NCBI GenBank assembly: GCA_050633545.1
Contig: JBOEGS010000003.1
Location: forward strand, 62,001-126,000
Source: Litorivita sp050633545
GTDB taxonomy: Bacteria > Pseudomonadota > Alphaproteobacteria > Rhodobacterales > Rhodobacteraceae
Direction of reading: 5' to 3'
Length of the DNA stretch: 64,000 nucleotides
The notes under the pieces are model-generated. The model saw only the letters and a list, made by a program, of their open reading frames with translations. It ran no database searches and had not been told where the DNA came from. Positions 1 through 7,997 of the stretch are shown piece by piece; position 1 is the stretch's first letter; each line of letters starts with the position of its first letter. The position numbers and the translations under genes were made by a program.

Positions 1-261
1 GTCACCGGGGCGGATGGTGTCCGATCCGATCTGTCCGGCGTTGAGGAAGGCGTTGGAAAATCCCAGCGCGGGGGTGAAAGCGGTGGCGCGGGTCACGCGG
101 TCATTGACCGCCACGACAAAGGCATCGCCTTCCTTTTGCACGGAACCTGCGAAAATCTCGCGTTTATTGGGGCCTACACGCGGCAAACCGCAAGAGGATA
201 CGACGGCCAGAGCGGCCACAAGCGCGATGCCACGCGCCCATTTTGTGGAATGGGTTTTCAC
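1..261 (-). CDS. Polysaccharide export lipoprotein (Wza/KpsD-like), N-terminal part only
   Basis: The reading frame is open from a GTG at 261 to the window edge (87 codons), so only the N-terminus is seen. It starts with a basic n-region (KTHSTKWARG), a hydrophobic stretch and a lipobox-like VSSC, then CGLPRVGPNKREIF, typical of the outer-membrane polysaccharide export lipoproteins that form the capsule channel. A GAGGAG ribosome site lies about 8 nt before the GTG. An in-frame ATG at 297 would add 12 residues. A KpsS-like capsule gene lies upstream on the same strand, which supports a capsule export role. The family assignment is inference from the short N-terminus and context. Confidence 0.6.
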   Translation of the reverse strand, partial: MKTHSTKWARGIALVAALAVVSSCGLPRVGPNKREIFAGSVQKEGDAFVVAVNDRVTRATAFTPALGFSNAFLNAGQIGSDTIRPGD

Positions 262-570
262 TGCTCGGGTCTCCTCGACCTGATATTTCTGCCTCATTGC
301 GCCTCGTTTTTCGGGCGCTTTGGAGGAAGGCTAGCCTACCCGATTGCAAAAATCCAGCATTTGCGCGGGGTTGGAGGGCAAAGCTGCCCCAATGTGTGGC
401 CTTAGGGCCGCGCGGACCTGCGCGCGGGGGCAGGGGCCGCAAGGTGTTGTGGGCCGCCATGAGCGCACCGCTAGATTTGGAGGGGGCACAGGCGCGAATT
501 GGGTGCAGACGGGGCAGGCACAGGTTTGCGGCCCGTATTATGGCGCGCACCGCCCGAGGAGGGTTCGGCC
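262..570. other. Intergenic region between capsule genes
   Basis: About 300 bases between the kpsS-like stop and the downstream lipoprotein start, both on the minus strand. It must hold the leader of the lipoprotein gene, including its GAGGAG ribosome site. I saw no convincing terminator, RNA gene or conserved small ORF here. Confidence 0.4.
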
Positions 571-1902
571 CTAATTGACCACGCGCAGCGATTGGCGCGG
601 GGCGGCAGAGCCGGAGGCCAGCGCGTCGTAAGGATCTTCGGAAGAGAGCATCATATCAACCACTTGGCGCATCAATTGCCGACGCCCGCGCGCCGAATAG
701 AACCCGCCCGCGATCTGGCTGGTCTCCAACAGGTAGCGGCGGTAATCGGTATAGGCGCGCCGGTCGGGGCGGCCCGCGCCTGCGAAAAACTCGGGCAGGG
801 GCTGGGTCGAGACAAACTCGGGCTTGGCATAGACCGCATCGCCGAAGGTCTTGAGCGGGATGCCGCGCCACAGGACCTGCTGTGCGGCGGTGGAATTGAC
901 GGTGACGGCGGTGCGCGCGTCGTTCAACAGCTGTGCCAGCTTGCCGCCGCGCACCCAATGCACACGGCCCTTGAGACCGTAAGCCTTGGCCAGCCGCTTG
1001 ACCTCGCGGCGCAGCGGCACGCGGCCATCTTCGAGCGGGTGGGATTTGAACACCAGATGGTGATGGCTCGGCGCGCCTTCGGCAAAACCGCGGATCACCA
1101 CGTCGAGAAAATCGGTCATGGTGGCAAAGGGCGAATGCATTTGAAACGAGCTGTCATGCTCCAGCTGCAACAGCGCGAGGTGATAGGGAAAGCCGCCGTT
1201 GCGAATGCGGAACGTGGCGATCATCCGGTCCAAGGCCTGCGCAGGCATGAGCAGCAAGCGTTTGATATAAAGCTGGAATTCCTTGCCCACGCCAAGCGCG
1301 CGGTGGGGGCGGAAATTGCGGTAGTCGCCGTTTCGGAACATCACGAACCAATGATAGAGCGCGCCGTAAAACACATGCTGGCGCATATCGCCCCAACGCG
1401 CGGGCGGCACCGGCGTGTCCATATCGGAGTTTTCGAGCACGCGGCGCATGTCCGCGACGCTCATCTCCATCAGCCGCGAATGCCCGTTCGATCCGCCGCG
1501 CTCATAGGTGACCCAATAGGGCCGCATATAGCCCTCTTCGAACACATGCACCGTCAGCCCTGCGGCGCGGGCGCGGGTGACGGCCTGCGCGTGGATCTGC
1601 CGTGTGTCGCCGTAAAGCACGATGTCGGTGATGCCCTTGTCGCTGCACAGCGCGTCAAAGGTCGCGGGCCATTCCTCCTGGGTGCCGCGAAAGGGGATGT
1701 AGGAGGCGGGATGGAACCAGAAGGCGCGATCACCCGCGTTAAACCCGACGCGCCAGACCTCGGCCCCCGCAAGACGCAACATCTTGCCCAGCTTGTGGAA
1801 AAACGGCCCGTGCGGCCCTTGCAAAAACAGGAATTTGCGCGGCGCCGAGGGGTCGGTCGGCGCAGCGATGCTTTGGGGCGGATGGTGGCGGCTCTTGCTC
1901 AT
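571..1902 (-). CDS. kpsS: Capsular polysaccharide export/synthesis protein, KpsS-like
   Basis: A 443-residue protein of the KpsC/KpsS capsule family, whose members work in the cytoplasm as Kdo-linker glycosyltransferases at the reducing end of group 2/3-type capsules before ABC export. Visible signatures are FLFLQGPHGPFF near residue 24 and EEGYMRP at 122-128, resembling the family's acidic E-[ED]-G-x-x-R motif. Length is close to the usual KpsS size of about 400 residues. The next minus-strand gene is a Wza/KpsD-like lipoprotein, so this looks like the edge of a capsule locus. The start is the first ATG; only a weak AAGG lies before it. kpsC, kpsM and kpsT are not in the window. Confidence 0.75.
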   Translation of the reverse strand: MSKSRHHPPQSIAAPTDPSAPRKFLFLQGPHGPFFHKLGKMLRLAGAEVWRVGFNAGDRAFWFHPASYIPFRGTQEEWPATFDALCSDKGITDIVLYGDTRQIHAQAVTRARAAGLTVHVFEEGYMRPYWVTYERGGSNGHSRLMEMSVADMRRVLENSDMDTPVPPARWGDMRQHVFYGALYHWFVMFRNGDYRNFRPHRALGVGKEFQLYIKRLLLMPAQALDRMIATFRIRNGGFPYHLALLQLEHDSSFQMHSPFATMTDFLDVVIRGFAEGAPSHHHLVFKSHPLEDGRVPLRREVKRLAKAYGLKGRVHWVRGGKLAQLLNDARTAVTVNSTAAQQVLWRGIPLKTFGDAVYAKPEFVSTQPLPEFFAGAGRPDRRAYTDYRRYLLETSQIAGGFYSARGRRQLMRQVVDMMLSSEDPYDALASGSAAPRQSLRVVN

Positions 1903-2060
1903 GCCTTGCTCTTATCCAACGGGTCCTTTCGACCTTATTAGCGGGAAGTTTCGACGAAATTAAGGCGTCTTATGTGCCGCCGCGCCCTTGGCTTGTAATT
2001 ACGTTGCGCGCGCGCTACCTCAAAGGCGCAATCGAGGGCGCAGCGCCGAGGAGAAAACCC

Positions 2061-2648
2061 ATGTTCACAGGCATCATCACCGATATCGGCCGTGTGGCCC
2101 AATTGGAGCAACGCGGCGATCTGCGCGCGCGCATCGAGACGGGGTATGACGTCAAAGGCATCGCGCTCGGGGCCTCGATCGCCTCGGACGGGGTGTGTTT
2201 GACGGTGATCGAAACCGGCAAGGATTGGTATGATGTGGAGATCAGTGCCGAAACCGTCGCCAAAACCAATCTGGCCGATTGGACCGTGGGGCGGCGCGTG
2301 AACCTTGAGCGGGCGCTCAAGGTGGGCGACGAATTGGGGGGGCATATCGTGTCGGGTCATGTGGACGGCGTGGCCGAGATCGTGGCGATGCAAGACGAAG
2401 GAGACAGCACCCGCGTCACCTTGCGCGCGCCCGAGCGTCTGGCGCGGTTTATCGCGCCCAAAGGCTCGGTGGCGCTCAACGGCACGTCTTTGACCGTCAA
2501 TGAGGTCGATGGGTGCGATTTCGGCATCAACTTCATTCCCCACACCAAAGAGGCGACCACTTGGGGCGATGCCAAAGCGGGGGATCGGATCAACCTCGAA
2601 ATCGACACGCTCGCCCGCTATGTCGCCAGGCTGCAAGAGTTTTCCTAA
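2061..2648 (+). CDS. ribE: Riboflavin synthase alpha subunit
   Basis: A 195-residue protein that dismutates two 6,7-dimethyl-8-ribityllumazine molecules to riboflavin plus the pyrimidinedione recycled by RibH. It begins MFTGIITDIG, the conserved N-terminus, and contains two tandem lumazine-binding halves marked by SDGVCLTV (about residues 47-54) and ALNGTSLTVN in the second half. The start is the ATG after GAGGAG at 2049-2054; upstream in-frame codons are shadow. It heads a riboflavin gene run (ribE, an MBL hydrolase, ribB, ribH, nusB). I looked for an FMN riboswitch before it and did not recognise the conserved core. Confidence 0.95.
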   Translation: MFTGIITDIGRVAQLEQRGDLRARIETGYDVKGIALGASIASDGVCLTVIETGKDWYDVEISAETVAKTNLADWTVGRRVNLERALKVGDELGGHIVSGHVDGVAEIVAMQDEGDSTRVTLRAPERLARFIAPKGSVALNGTSLTVNEVDGCDFGINFIPHTKEATTWGDAKAGDRINLEIDTLARYVARLQEFS

Positions 2649-2864
2649 GACCGCCAGTCATGGCGCCGTTTTGCAGATAGCTGATGCCTGCGGCGGGGAT
2701 ATTTGAGGAACCGGCAAGCCGAAGCGGCGGCGCTTTGCAGGTTCTGGAAATATCCTAGCCGAAGGCATGACGTTCTTTTGCGCGGCAAATCGCAAACATA
2801 TTCATAAATTGTATTGCGTTGCCCTGCGGGCGCTCTATCTTGGGCGGCAACAGGGAGAGAGATC

Positions 2865-3839
2865 ATGGCATTCAGCACACCGAACCGTCGCACGCTTTTG
2901 AAACTGGCGGCAGCTTTGCCGGCCTTTGCGATGGGGGCGGGGCCGATGCGCGCGGCGGTTTTGGGCGCGCCGCAGGGCGGCAATGCGGGGTATTTCCGCT
3001 TCGGGTTGGGCGAGATGAAGCTGACGGTCCTGTCGGACGGGTATTTTGCCTTGCCGACCTCGGGGCTTGGGGTGAATGCGCCGCGCGAGGCGGTAGCCGA
3101 TTTTCTGGCCCAGCATTATCTTGATCCAGAGCAGGGCTATTCGCATACCAACCACCTGTTCATCGACACAGGCGCGGCGCGGATTTTGGTCGATGTCGGC
3201 TCGGGTTCGCGCTGGTTTGGCACCACGGGGCGGCTTTTGGCGAATATGGAGGCGGCGGGGATCGATCCGGCCAGCATCACCCATGTGGTGATCACCCATG
3301 CCCATCCCGATCACATCTGGGGCATTCGCGATGATTTTGACGAGGCGATTTTTCCCGATGCCGAATATATCATGGGCGCGGCCGAGCAGGCCTATTGGAT
3401 GCAGGACGGTTTGGCCAATCGCGTCGCCCCCGAAGCGCAGCAATTCGTCGTCGGGGCGGTCAATTCGATCAATTGCGACGGGGTGGATTGGGTTTTGGCC
3501 GAAGAAGGCCACGAGATCGTTTCGGGGGTGCGGATGATCGCGACACCGGGCCATACGCCGGGGCATATGTCCTTGCATGTGGAGAGCGGCGGGCAGCAGT
3601 TGATCGCGCTTGGCGATTGCATGACCCATGCGCATCTCAACTTCGCCCATCCCGACTGGTTTAACGGCACCGACAGCGACGGCGATCAAACCGTCGCCAC
3701 GCGCCGTCGGCTTTTGGATCGTGCGGCGGCGGACCGGATTGCGGTTCTGGGCTATCACTTCCCCTTTCCGGGGGTGGGGCATGTGCGCGCCGAGGCGGGG
3801 GCCTATCGCTTCATGCCTGCGCTATGGCAATTCGACTGA
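2865..3839 (+). CDS. Tat-exported metallo-beta-lactamase-fold hydrolase
   Basis: A 324-residue MBL-fold protein. The N-terminus NRRTLLKLAAALPAFAMG fits a twin-arginine signal, so a folded, metal-loaded periplasmic enzyme is likely. The metal-binding motif HAHPDH is at residues 145-150, with further ligands in PGHTPGH (about 228-234) and ALGDC (about 251-255). Start chosen at the ATG preceded by GGGAGAG. The substrate cannot be read from sequence; relatives include lactonases, quorum-quenching enzymes and phosphodiesterase-like hydrolases. It sits between ribE and ribB on the same strand, with about 216 bases after ribE and 93 before ribB, so it may have its own promoter. No link to riboflavin synthesis is evident. 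Confidence 0.8.
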   Translation: MAFSTPNRRTLLKLAAALPAFAMGAGPMRAAVLGAPQGGNAGYFRFGLGEMKLTVLSDGYFALPTSGLGVNAPREAVADFLAQHYLDPEQGYSHTNHLFIDTGAARILVDVGSGSRWFGTTGRLLANMEAAGIDPASITHVVITHAHPDHIWGIRDDFDEAIFPDAEYIMGAAEQAYWMQDGLANRVAPEAQQFVVGAVNSINCDGVDWVLAEEGHEIVSGVRMIATPGHTPGHMSLHVESGGQQLIALGDCMTHAHLNFAHPDWFNGTDSDGDQTVATRRRLLDRAAADRIAVLGYHFPFPGVGHVRAEAGAYRFMPALWQFD

Positions 3840-3932
3840 TCGCAGGGGCGGCTTTACCCTGACCTTTTGCGGCTCTAGTCTTTGGCGGCGTGCTGCGCTA
3901 TTTGCCATGCAAGCGCAAAAGAGGGAGCTCCC

Positions 3933-5066
3933 ATGCCCGATACCGTCCCATTCGAAACCCCAGGCCCTGTCGAGGAAAACTGGCGCGATGCGATCTCGCC
4001 GATCGAGGAGATCATCGAGGATGCGCGCAACGGGCGCATGTTCATTCTGGTCGATCACGAGGACCGCGAGAACGAAGGCGATCTGGTGATCCCTGCGCAG
4101 ATGGCGACGCCCGAGGCGATCAATTTCATGGCGACCCACGGGCGCGGGTTGATTTGCCTGACCCTGCCGTCCGAGCGGATCGAGGCATTGGGCCTTGAGC
4201 TTATGTCGACCAATAATTCCTCGCGCCACGAGACGGCCTTTACCATTTCCATCGAGGCGCGCGAAGGCGTGTCCACCGGCATTTCCGCCCATGACCGCGC
4301 CCGCACCGTGGCCGTGGCGATTGATGCGTGCAAAGGGCCGCAAGATATTGCCACGCCGGGCCATGTGTTTCCTCTGCGGGCCCGCGATGGCGGCGTATTG
4401 GTGCGCGCGGGCCATACCGAGGCGGCCGTCGATGTCAGCCGTTTGGCGGGGCTGAACCCCTCGGGGGTGATTTGCGAGATCATGAATGACGACGGCACCA
4501 TGTCGCGCCTGCCCGATCTGGTGGGGTTTGCGCAAAAGCACGGGCTGAAAATCGGCACGATCTCTGATCTGATTGCTTACCGGCGCCGCCATGACAACCT
4601 TGTGAAACTGATGCGCGAAGAGCAGGTCACGTCGGAATTCGGCGGTGCGTGGAGCATGCGCGTTTACCGAGATGTCACCCAAGACACAGAACATGTGGCG
4701 ATGGTCAAAGGCGATCTGTCGGGCGATGCGCCGGTTCTGGTGCGGATGCATGCGATGGATCCGATGAAGGATATGCTGGGCCTTGAGGGCGCGGGGCGGG
4801 CGGGCGAATTTGCCGGTGCGATGCGCGCCGTGGCCAAGGAAGGGCGCGGCGTTGTGGTTTTGTTGCGCGATATGCTGGCCAAGCTCGACGCGGGCGCCGA
4901 TGCCCATCCGCAGACCCTGCGCCAATACGGGCTGGGCGCGCAAATCCTGTCGCAACTGGGGCTGTCAAAGCTGGAGCTTTTGACCAATTCGCCCAAGCCC
5001 AATGTGGTCGGGCTTGAGGCTTACGGGCTGGAAATCACCGGCACCCGCAAAATCGAGGAGGCCTAA
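3933..5066 (+). CDS. ribB: 3,4-dihydroxy-2-butanone-4-phosphate synthase with degenerate GTP-cyclohydrolase II domain (RibBX type)
   Basis: A 377-residue two-domain protein. Residues 1 to about 215 are RibB, which makes the four-carbon unit of lumazine from ribulose 5-phosphate; DHEDRENEGDL and the HGRGLICL segment are diagnostic. The C-terminal part resembles GTP cyclohydrolase II (SEFG, VLVRMHA, RQYGLGAQIL, LLTNSPK) but the three zinc cysteines are absent and the catalytic RQEGRGIGL region is replaced by LLRDMLAKLD. This matches the RibBX variant described in Proteobacteria, in which the second domain lacks cyclohydrolase activity, so a separate ribA is expected elsewhere. The ATG follows GAGGGAG. 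ribH begins 3 bases after the stop. Confidence 0.92.
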   Translation: MPDTVPFETPGPVEENWRDAISPIEEIIEDARNGRMFILVDHEDRENEGDLVIPAQMATPEAINFMATHGRGLICLTLPSERIEALGLELMSTNNSSRHETAFTISIEAREGVSTGISAHDRARTVAVAIDACKGPQDIATPGHVFPLRARDGGVLVRAGHTEAAVDVSRLAGLNPSGVICEIMNDDGTMSRLPDLVGFAQKHGLKIGTISDLIAYRRRHDNLVKLMREEQVTSEFGGAWSMRVYRDVTQDTEHVAMVKGDLSGDAPVLVRMHAMDPMKDMLGLEGAGRAGEFAGAMRAVAKEGRGVVVLLRDMLAKLDAGADAHPQTLRQYGLGAQILSQLGLSKLELLTNSPKPNVVGLEAYGLEITGTRKIEEA

Positions 5067-5069
5067 AAT

Positions 5070-5621
5070 ATGGCTGGCGCAGAACAACATTACATCCTGC
5101 CGCGTCCCACATTCGACAAGCCCGTGAAGCTGTTGATCGTGGTGTCGCCCTATTACAAGGACATCGCCGACAATATGATCGCAGGGGCCAAGGCGGAAAT
5201 CGAGGCCTGCGGCGCGACCTATGATATCGTCGAAGTGCCCGGCGCCTTGGAAATCCCCACCGCCGTGGGCATCGCCGAACGGATGAGCAATTTCGACGGC
5301 TATGTCGCGCTTGGCTGCGTTATTCGCGGCGAGACCACCCATTACGACACGGTCTGCAACGACAGCAGCCGCGCGCTGCAACTTCTGGGGCTTCAGGGGC
5401 TTTGCATCGGCAATGGCATCCTGACCGTCGAGACCCGCGCGCAGGCCGAAGTGCGCGCCGATCCGGCGGATCAAAATAAGGGCGGCGGCGCGGCCGCTGC
5501 GGCCTTGCATCTTGTCGCGCTGGCCCGTAAATGGGGCGCTTCGCGCAAGGGGGTCGGTTTTGTCCCCGCGCAAGATGAATACCAGATCGCAGCCACCAGC
5601 AAGGGCAACCCCACCGCATGA
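5070..5621 (+). CDS. ribH: 6,7-dimethyl-8-ribityllumazine synthase
   Basis: A 183-residue lumazine synthase, which condenses the RibB product with 5-amino-6-ribitylaminouracil. Seen motifs: VPGALEIPTAV (substrate binding), CVIRGETTHYDTVC containing the catalytic histidine, and the GILTVET segment. It starts 3 bases after ribB and overlaps nusB by ATGA (5618-5621), so translation is probably coupled. Together with ribE and ribB it supplies the last three steps of riboflavin synthesis. The C-terminal tail past the family core (KGVGFVPAQDEYQ onward) is slightly longer than in E. coli RibH. Confidence 0.95.
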   Translation: MAGAEQHYILPRPTFDKPVKLLIVVSPYYKDIADNMIAGAKAEIEACGATYDIVEVPGALEIPTAVGIAERMSNFDGYVALGCVIRGETTHYDTVCNDSSRALQLLGLQGLCIGNGILTVETRAQAEVRADPADQNKGGGAAAAALHLVALARKWGASRKGVGFVPAQDEYQIAATSKGNPTA

Positions 5622-6133
5622 GCACCGACGACCCTATCCAGCCCTCCGCACATACGGATCGCGGCAGCAACCTGTCCGGCAACGCCAAGCGCAAGATGAG
5701 ATCCGCCGCGCGCCTCTATGCGGTGCAGGCCCTGTTTCAAATGGAAAGCTCCGGCCAGACGGTCGAACGGGTGATGGTCGAATTCGAAGACCACCGTTTT
5801 GGCGCGGTCTATGACGGCGATGAAATGCAAGAGGGCGATCCGCGCCATTTTCGCACTGTGATGCAAGATGCGGTGAATTATCAGGCGGCGATTGACCAAT
5901 TGACCGACCGCGCCTTGGTGGCCAAATGGCCGATCGCACGGATCGATCCGACCCTGCGGGCGCTGTTTCGCGCGGCGGGGGCGGAATTGACCCAAAGCGA
6001 CACGCCGCCCAAAGTCGTGATCACCGAATATGTCGATGTCGCGCGGGCGTTTTTCCCCGAGGGCAAAGAGAGCAAATTCGTCAATGCGGTGCTCGATCAT
6101 ATGGCGCGCGAGGCCAAGCCAGAGGCCTTCTAA
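5618..6133 (+). CDS. nusB: Transcription antitermination factor NusB
   Basis: A 171-residue NusB, the RNA-binding partner of NusE (ribosomal protein S10) in rRNA antitermination complexes. The helical core starts at KRKMRSAARLYAVQALFQME after an alphaproteobacterial N-terminal extension of about 20 residues, and ends with the typical TPPKVVITEYVDVARAFF and FVNAVLDHMA helices. The ATG overlaps the ribH stop, the ribH-nusB order being conserved in many Proteobacteria. A hairpin with a flanking A/T tract follows at 6172-6197. Confidence 0.95.
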   Translation: MSTDDPIQPSAHTDRGSNLSGNAKRKMRSAARLYAVQALFQMESSGQTVERVMVEFEDHRFGAVYDGDEMQEGDPRHFRTVMQDAVNYQAAIDQLTDRALVAKWPIARIDPTLRALFRAAGAELTQSDTPPKVVITEYVDVARAFFPEGKESKFVNAVLDHMAREAKPEAF

Positions 6134-6171
6134 CCCGCAAAATCGGGCACGATACGCCGCTAAGCGGCGCG

Positions 6172-6197
6172 AAAACGGGCGGTTTTTCGCCCGTTTT
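6172..6197 (+). terminator. Intrinsic terminator after nusB
   Basis: A perfect 10-bp inverted repeat, AAAACGGGCG / CGCCCGTTTT, with a 6-nt T-rich loop. The right arm ends in TTTT. It lies 39 bases after the nusB stop and plausibly ends the riboflavin-nusB transcript. Confidence 0.65.
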
Positions 6198-6319
6198 GCC
6201 GTTTTGGCGCGGCCAAAGCGCGCGGCGGGCGCGGCAGGGCTTGTTACATGCGAATTACGATATATCATTGTGGGGCAGGGCTGTGATGTCCCTGCGATCT
6301 GATGTGTCGGAGCACTGCC

Positions 6320-6652
6320 ATGCCCAAGCTTATCCGCCTTTATATCATCCAATGCGCCATCGGTTTCGCCATTGCGGCGGCTTTTGTGGCGATGCTTTTG
6401 TGGTTTAATGTCGCCAATTTGTGGCATCTTGTCTCGACCAGCCCCTCGGGCCTTTTGGCCGTGGTGATCCTTTGGGTGTCCAACGGGATTGTGTTTGCCG
6501 GTGTGCAATTCGCCATTGCGGTGATGCGCCTCAAGGAGGACGAGCGCCCGCCGCGCGGCGGAAAACGTCAAAGGGTGGCGGTGATGCGCCCCGCTTTGGT
6601 GCGCGCGCAGGCCTCTTCGCCGCAAGAGCGCCGTGGCCGCCGTCGCCGCTAA
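6320..6652 (+). CDS. Small two-helix inner-membrane protein, unknown function
   Basis: A 110-residue protein with two hydrophobic segments: about residues 6-27 (IIQCAIGFAIAAAFVAMLLW) and about 42-63 (LLAVVILWVSNGIVFAGVQF), followed by a basic tail rich in Arg. The ATG at 6320 has CGGAG upstream; an earlier in-frame start at 6302 has none. Hydrophobicity and the basic tail suggest an inner-membrane protein with a cytoplasmic C-terminus. I do not recognise a characterised family. Confidence 0.7.
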   Translation: MPKLIRLYIIQCAIGFAIAAAFVAMLLWFNVANLWHLVSTSPSGLLAVVILWVSNGIVFAGVQFAIAVMRLKEDERPPRGGKRQRVAVMRPALVRAQASSPQERRGRRRR

Positions 6653-6932
6653 GGCGCTTGTATCAAACAGAATTTTGAAAAGTGGCGGGCCCGCAAACGC
6701 AACCGTCCGGATATCTCATTCCCGAGGACCTGTATGTACAGGTGGGCGCCAGATAAAGAGGCCAGGGCCAAAACAGAGCCAGCTCCCTCGGAATTGCTTA
6801 AGGCCACCGGAATGCATCCAATAACGAGAAGGGCAGAACCCGCCGCCTCTTGATGTAGTTCTCAAAGGGGCCTGCGGCAAGGGGCGCGTGCGGTTGGTGC
6901 GAAAAAAGCGACAGATTGCAGGGCTTGCATTG

Positions 6933-6947
6933 GTTCGCGCTTTGTCC
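6933..6947. promoter_or_regulatory. LexA-like SOS box upstream of mmcB
   Basis: GTTC at 6933-6936, a 7-base spacer, then GTCC at 6944-6947. This is one mismatch from GTTC-N7-GTTC, the LexA box of alphaproteobacteria. It lies 3 bases before the ATG at 6951. mmcB is known to be SOS-regulated in Caulobacter, which makes the match meaningful, although 8 fixed bases alone can occur by chance. Confidence 0.55.
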
Positions 6948-6950
6948 AAA

Positions 6951-7391
6951 ATGGATTTCATGAGCGAATTTCTACAACCAGGACAGCTTTTGGCGCGCGG
7001 CGTTTGTCGCCACCTGCTTAGCTATGACTTTGTTTCTGTGGAAGAATTCGTGCCCGAACGGGGCCGCCGCGTGGATGTGATGGCCATCGGGCCGAAGGGC
7101 GAGATCTGGGTGGTGGAGTGCAAATCCTCGCTGGCCGATTATCAGGCGGATTCGAAGTGGGACGGCTATCTGCCGTGGTGCGACCGGTTTTTTTGGGCGG
7201 TGGATGCCGAGTTTCCGGTCGAAGTTTTGCCTGAGGGCAGCGGATTGATCATCGCCGATGCCTACGGCGCAGAGATCATTCATATGGGGGATGAGGATAA
7301 ATTGCCGCCCGCGCGGCGCAAATCGCTCTCGCTCAAATTCGCCCGCGATGCGGCGCGGCGCTTGCACCGGTTGCGCGATCCGCGCCCCTAG
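6951..7391 (+). CDS. mmcB: MmcB family DNA repair protein, putative nuclease
   Basis: A 146-residue protein resembling MmcB, a mitomycin C resistance factor with a restriction-endonuclease-like fold. The PD-(D/E)xK-type signature can be seen as RRVDVMAIG followed by IWVVECKSS, with the aspartate and the E-x-K pair as likely catalytic residues. Start chosen at ATG 6951; ATG 6960 (MSEFLQ) is nearly as good, and a GTG at 6888 gives a basic extension with no family look. No strong ribosome site precedes 6951, because a LexA-like box occupies that space. The gene stands alone, convergent with the next small gene. The role in DNA repair is family knowledge. Confidence 0.82.
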   Translation: MDFMSEFLQPGQLLARGVCRHLLSYDFVSVEEFVPERGRRVDVMAIGPKGEIWVVECKSSLADYQADSKWDGYLPWCDRFFWAVDAEFPVEVLPEGSGLIIADAYGAEIIHMGDEDKLPPARRKSLSLKFARDAARRLHRLRDPRP

Positions 7392-7403
7392 ATCGCCCCA
7401 CCG

Positions 7404-7589
7404 CTATTTGATATTGCGCGCGGTGCCTGCGGCGGCGCGAATTTCCTCGGCGATTTCCTCTGCCTCTTCTGGCGTAAAATCCATAGGAATTTCAACGCCT
7501 TGGGATTCGACATAGATCCGCACCATGCCTTGATCGGTCGGCCCGATTTGCAGATTTGCTTCGATATCGACTTCGCTGTTGATCCCCAT
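7404..7589 (-). CDS. Small acidic conserved protein (DUF6324-like)
   Basis: A 61-residue acidic protein starting MGINSEVDIEANLQIG after AAGGAG at a 7-base spacing, which strongly supports this start. The rest (TDQGMVRIYVESQGVEIP, then a Glu-rich helix) resembles a small conserved family of Rhodobacteraceae; I place it in DUF6324 from memory, with moderate certainty. There is no signal peptide or membrane segment. It is convergent with mmcB (12-base gap). Function unknown. Confidence 0.65.
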   Translation of the reverse strand: MGINSEVDIEANLQIGPTDQGMVRIYVESQGVEIPMDFTPEEAEEIAEEIRAAAGTARNIK

Positions 7590-7760
7590 GGGCCGTCTCC
7601 TTTTGCACTGTCTTGGGCTACTCCGCCCCAGCGGTTTTTGCAAGGCTTTGGCGCGCCTTGGCGATTTGGGCGGGCGCGCAAAATTAGCCGCAAGGATCGG
7701 GCAAATTTCGCGCAGATCAGTCTTGCATTTGCCCGTCGCAGTCGATAAATCCGCCCCAGT

Positions 7761-7837
7761 GCCGCCTTAGCTCAGTTGGTTAGAGCGCTTGATTGTGGAT
7801 CAAGAGGTCCCTGGTTCGAGACCAGGAGGTGGTACCA
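7761..7837 (+). tRNA. tRNA-His (GUG)
   Basis: A complete cloverleaf of 77 nt with encoded CCA. Acceptor stem GCCGCCT/AGGTGGT, D arm GCTC...GAGC, anticodon stem CTTGA/TCAAG with loop TTGTGGA and anticodon GTG at 7795-7797, and T arm CCTGG TTCGAGA CCAGG. The base before position 1 is T, the discriminator is A73, and pair 1-72 is G-U. So the usual G-1:C73 identity element of tRNA-His is absent, as known for a subgroup of alphaproteobacteria with a matching HisRS. Confidence 0.95.
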
Positions 7838-7997
7838 TTTCCCCCCATCCGTTCGATCATGCGCGCCCCGCTGGGGACGGGGTTTTTGGCTGTCTGTATC
7901 ACGTCGGTATTTTGTCGGTATTGCGTCGGTGCGTTTTGCGCGCGCCAAATCGGGCCGAAACCGCGCAAGGGTCTCGGGCGCGCCGCATAGAGCCACC

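Noticed and set aside
499..1941. 480-residue open frame opposite the kpsS-like gene
   Set aside because: Shadow frame of high-GC coding DNA: rich in Arg, His, Gly, Ala, no recognisable domain, and the opposite strand has clear capsule motifs.
1903..2060. FMN riboswitch before ribE
   Set aside because: The conserved FMN-element core sequence is not present.
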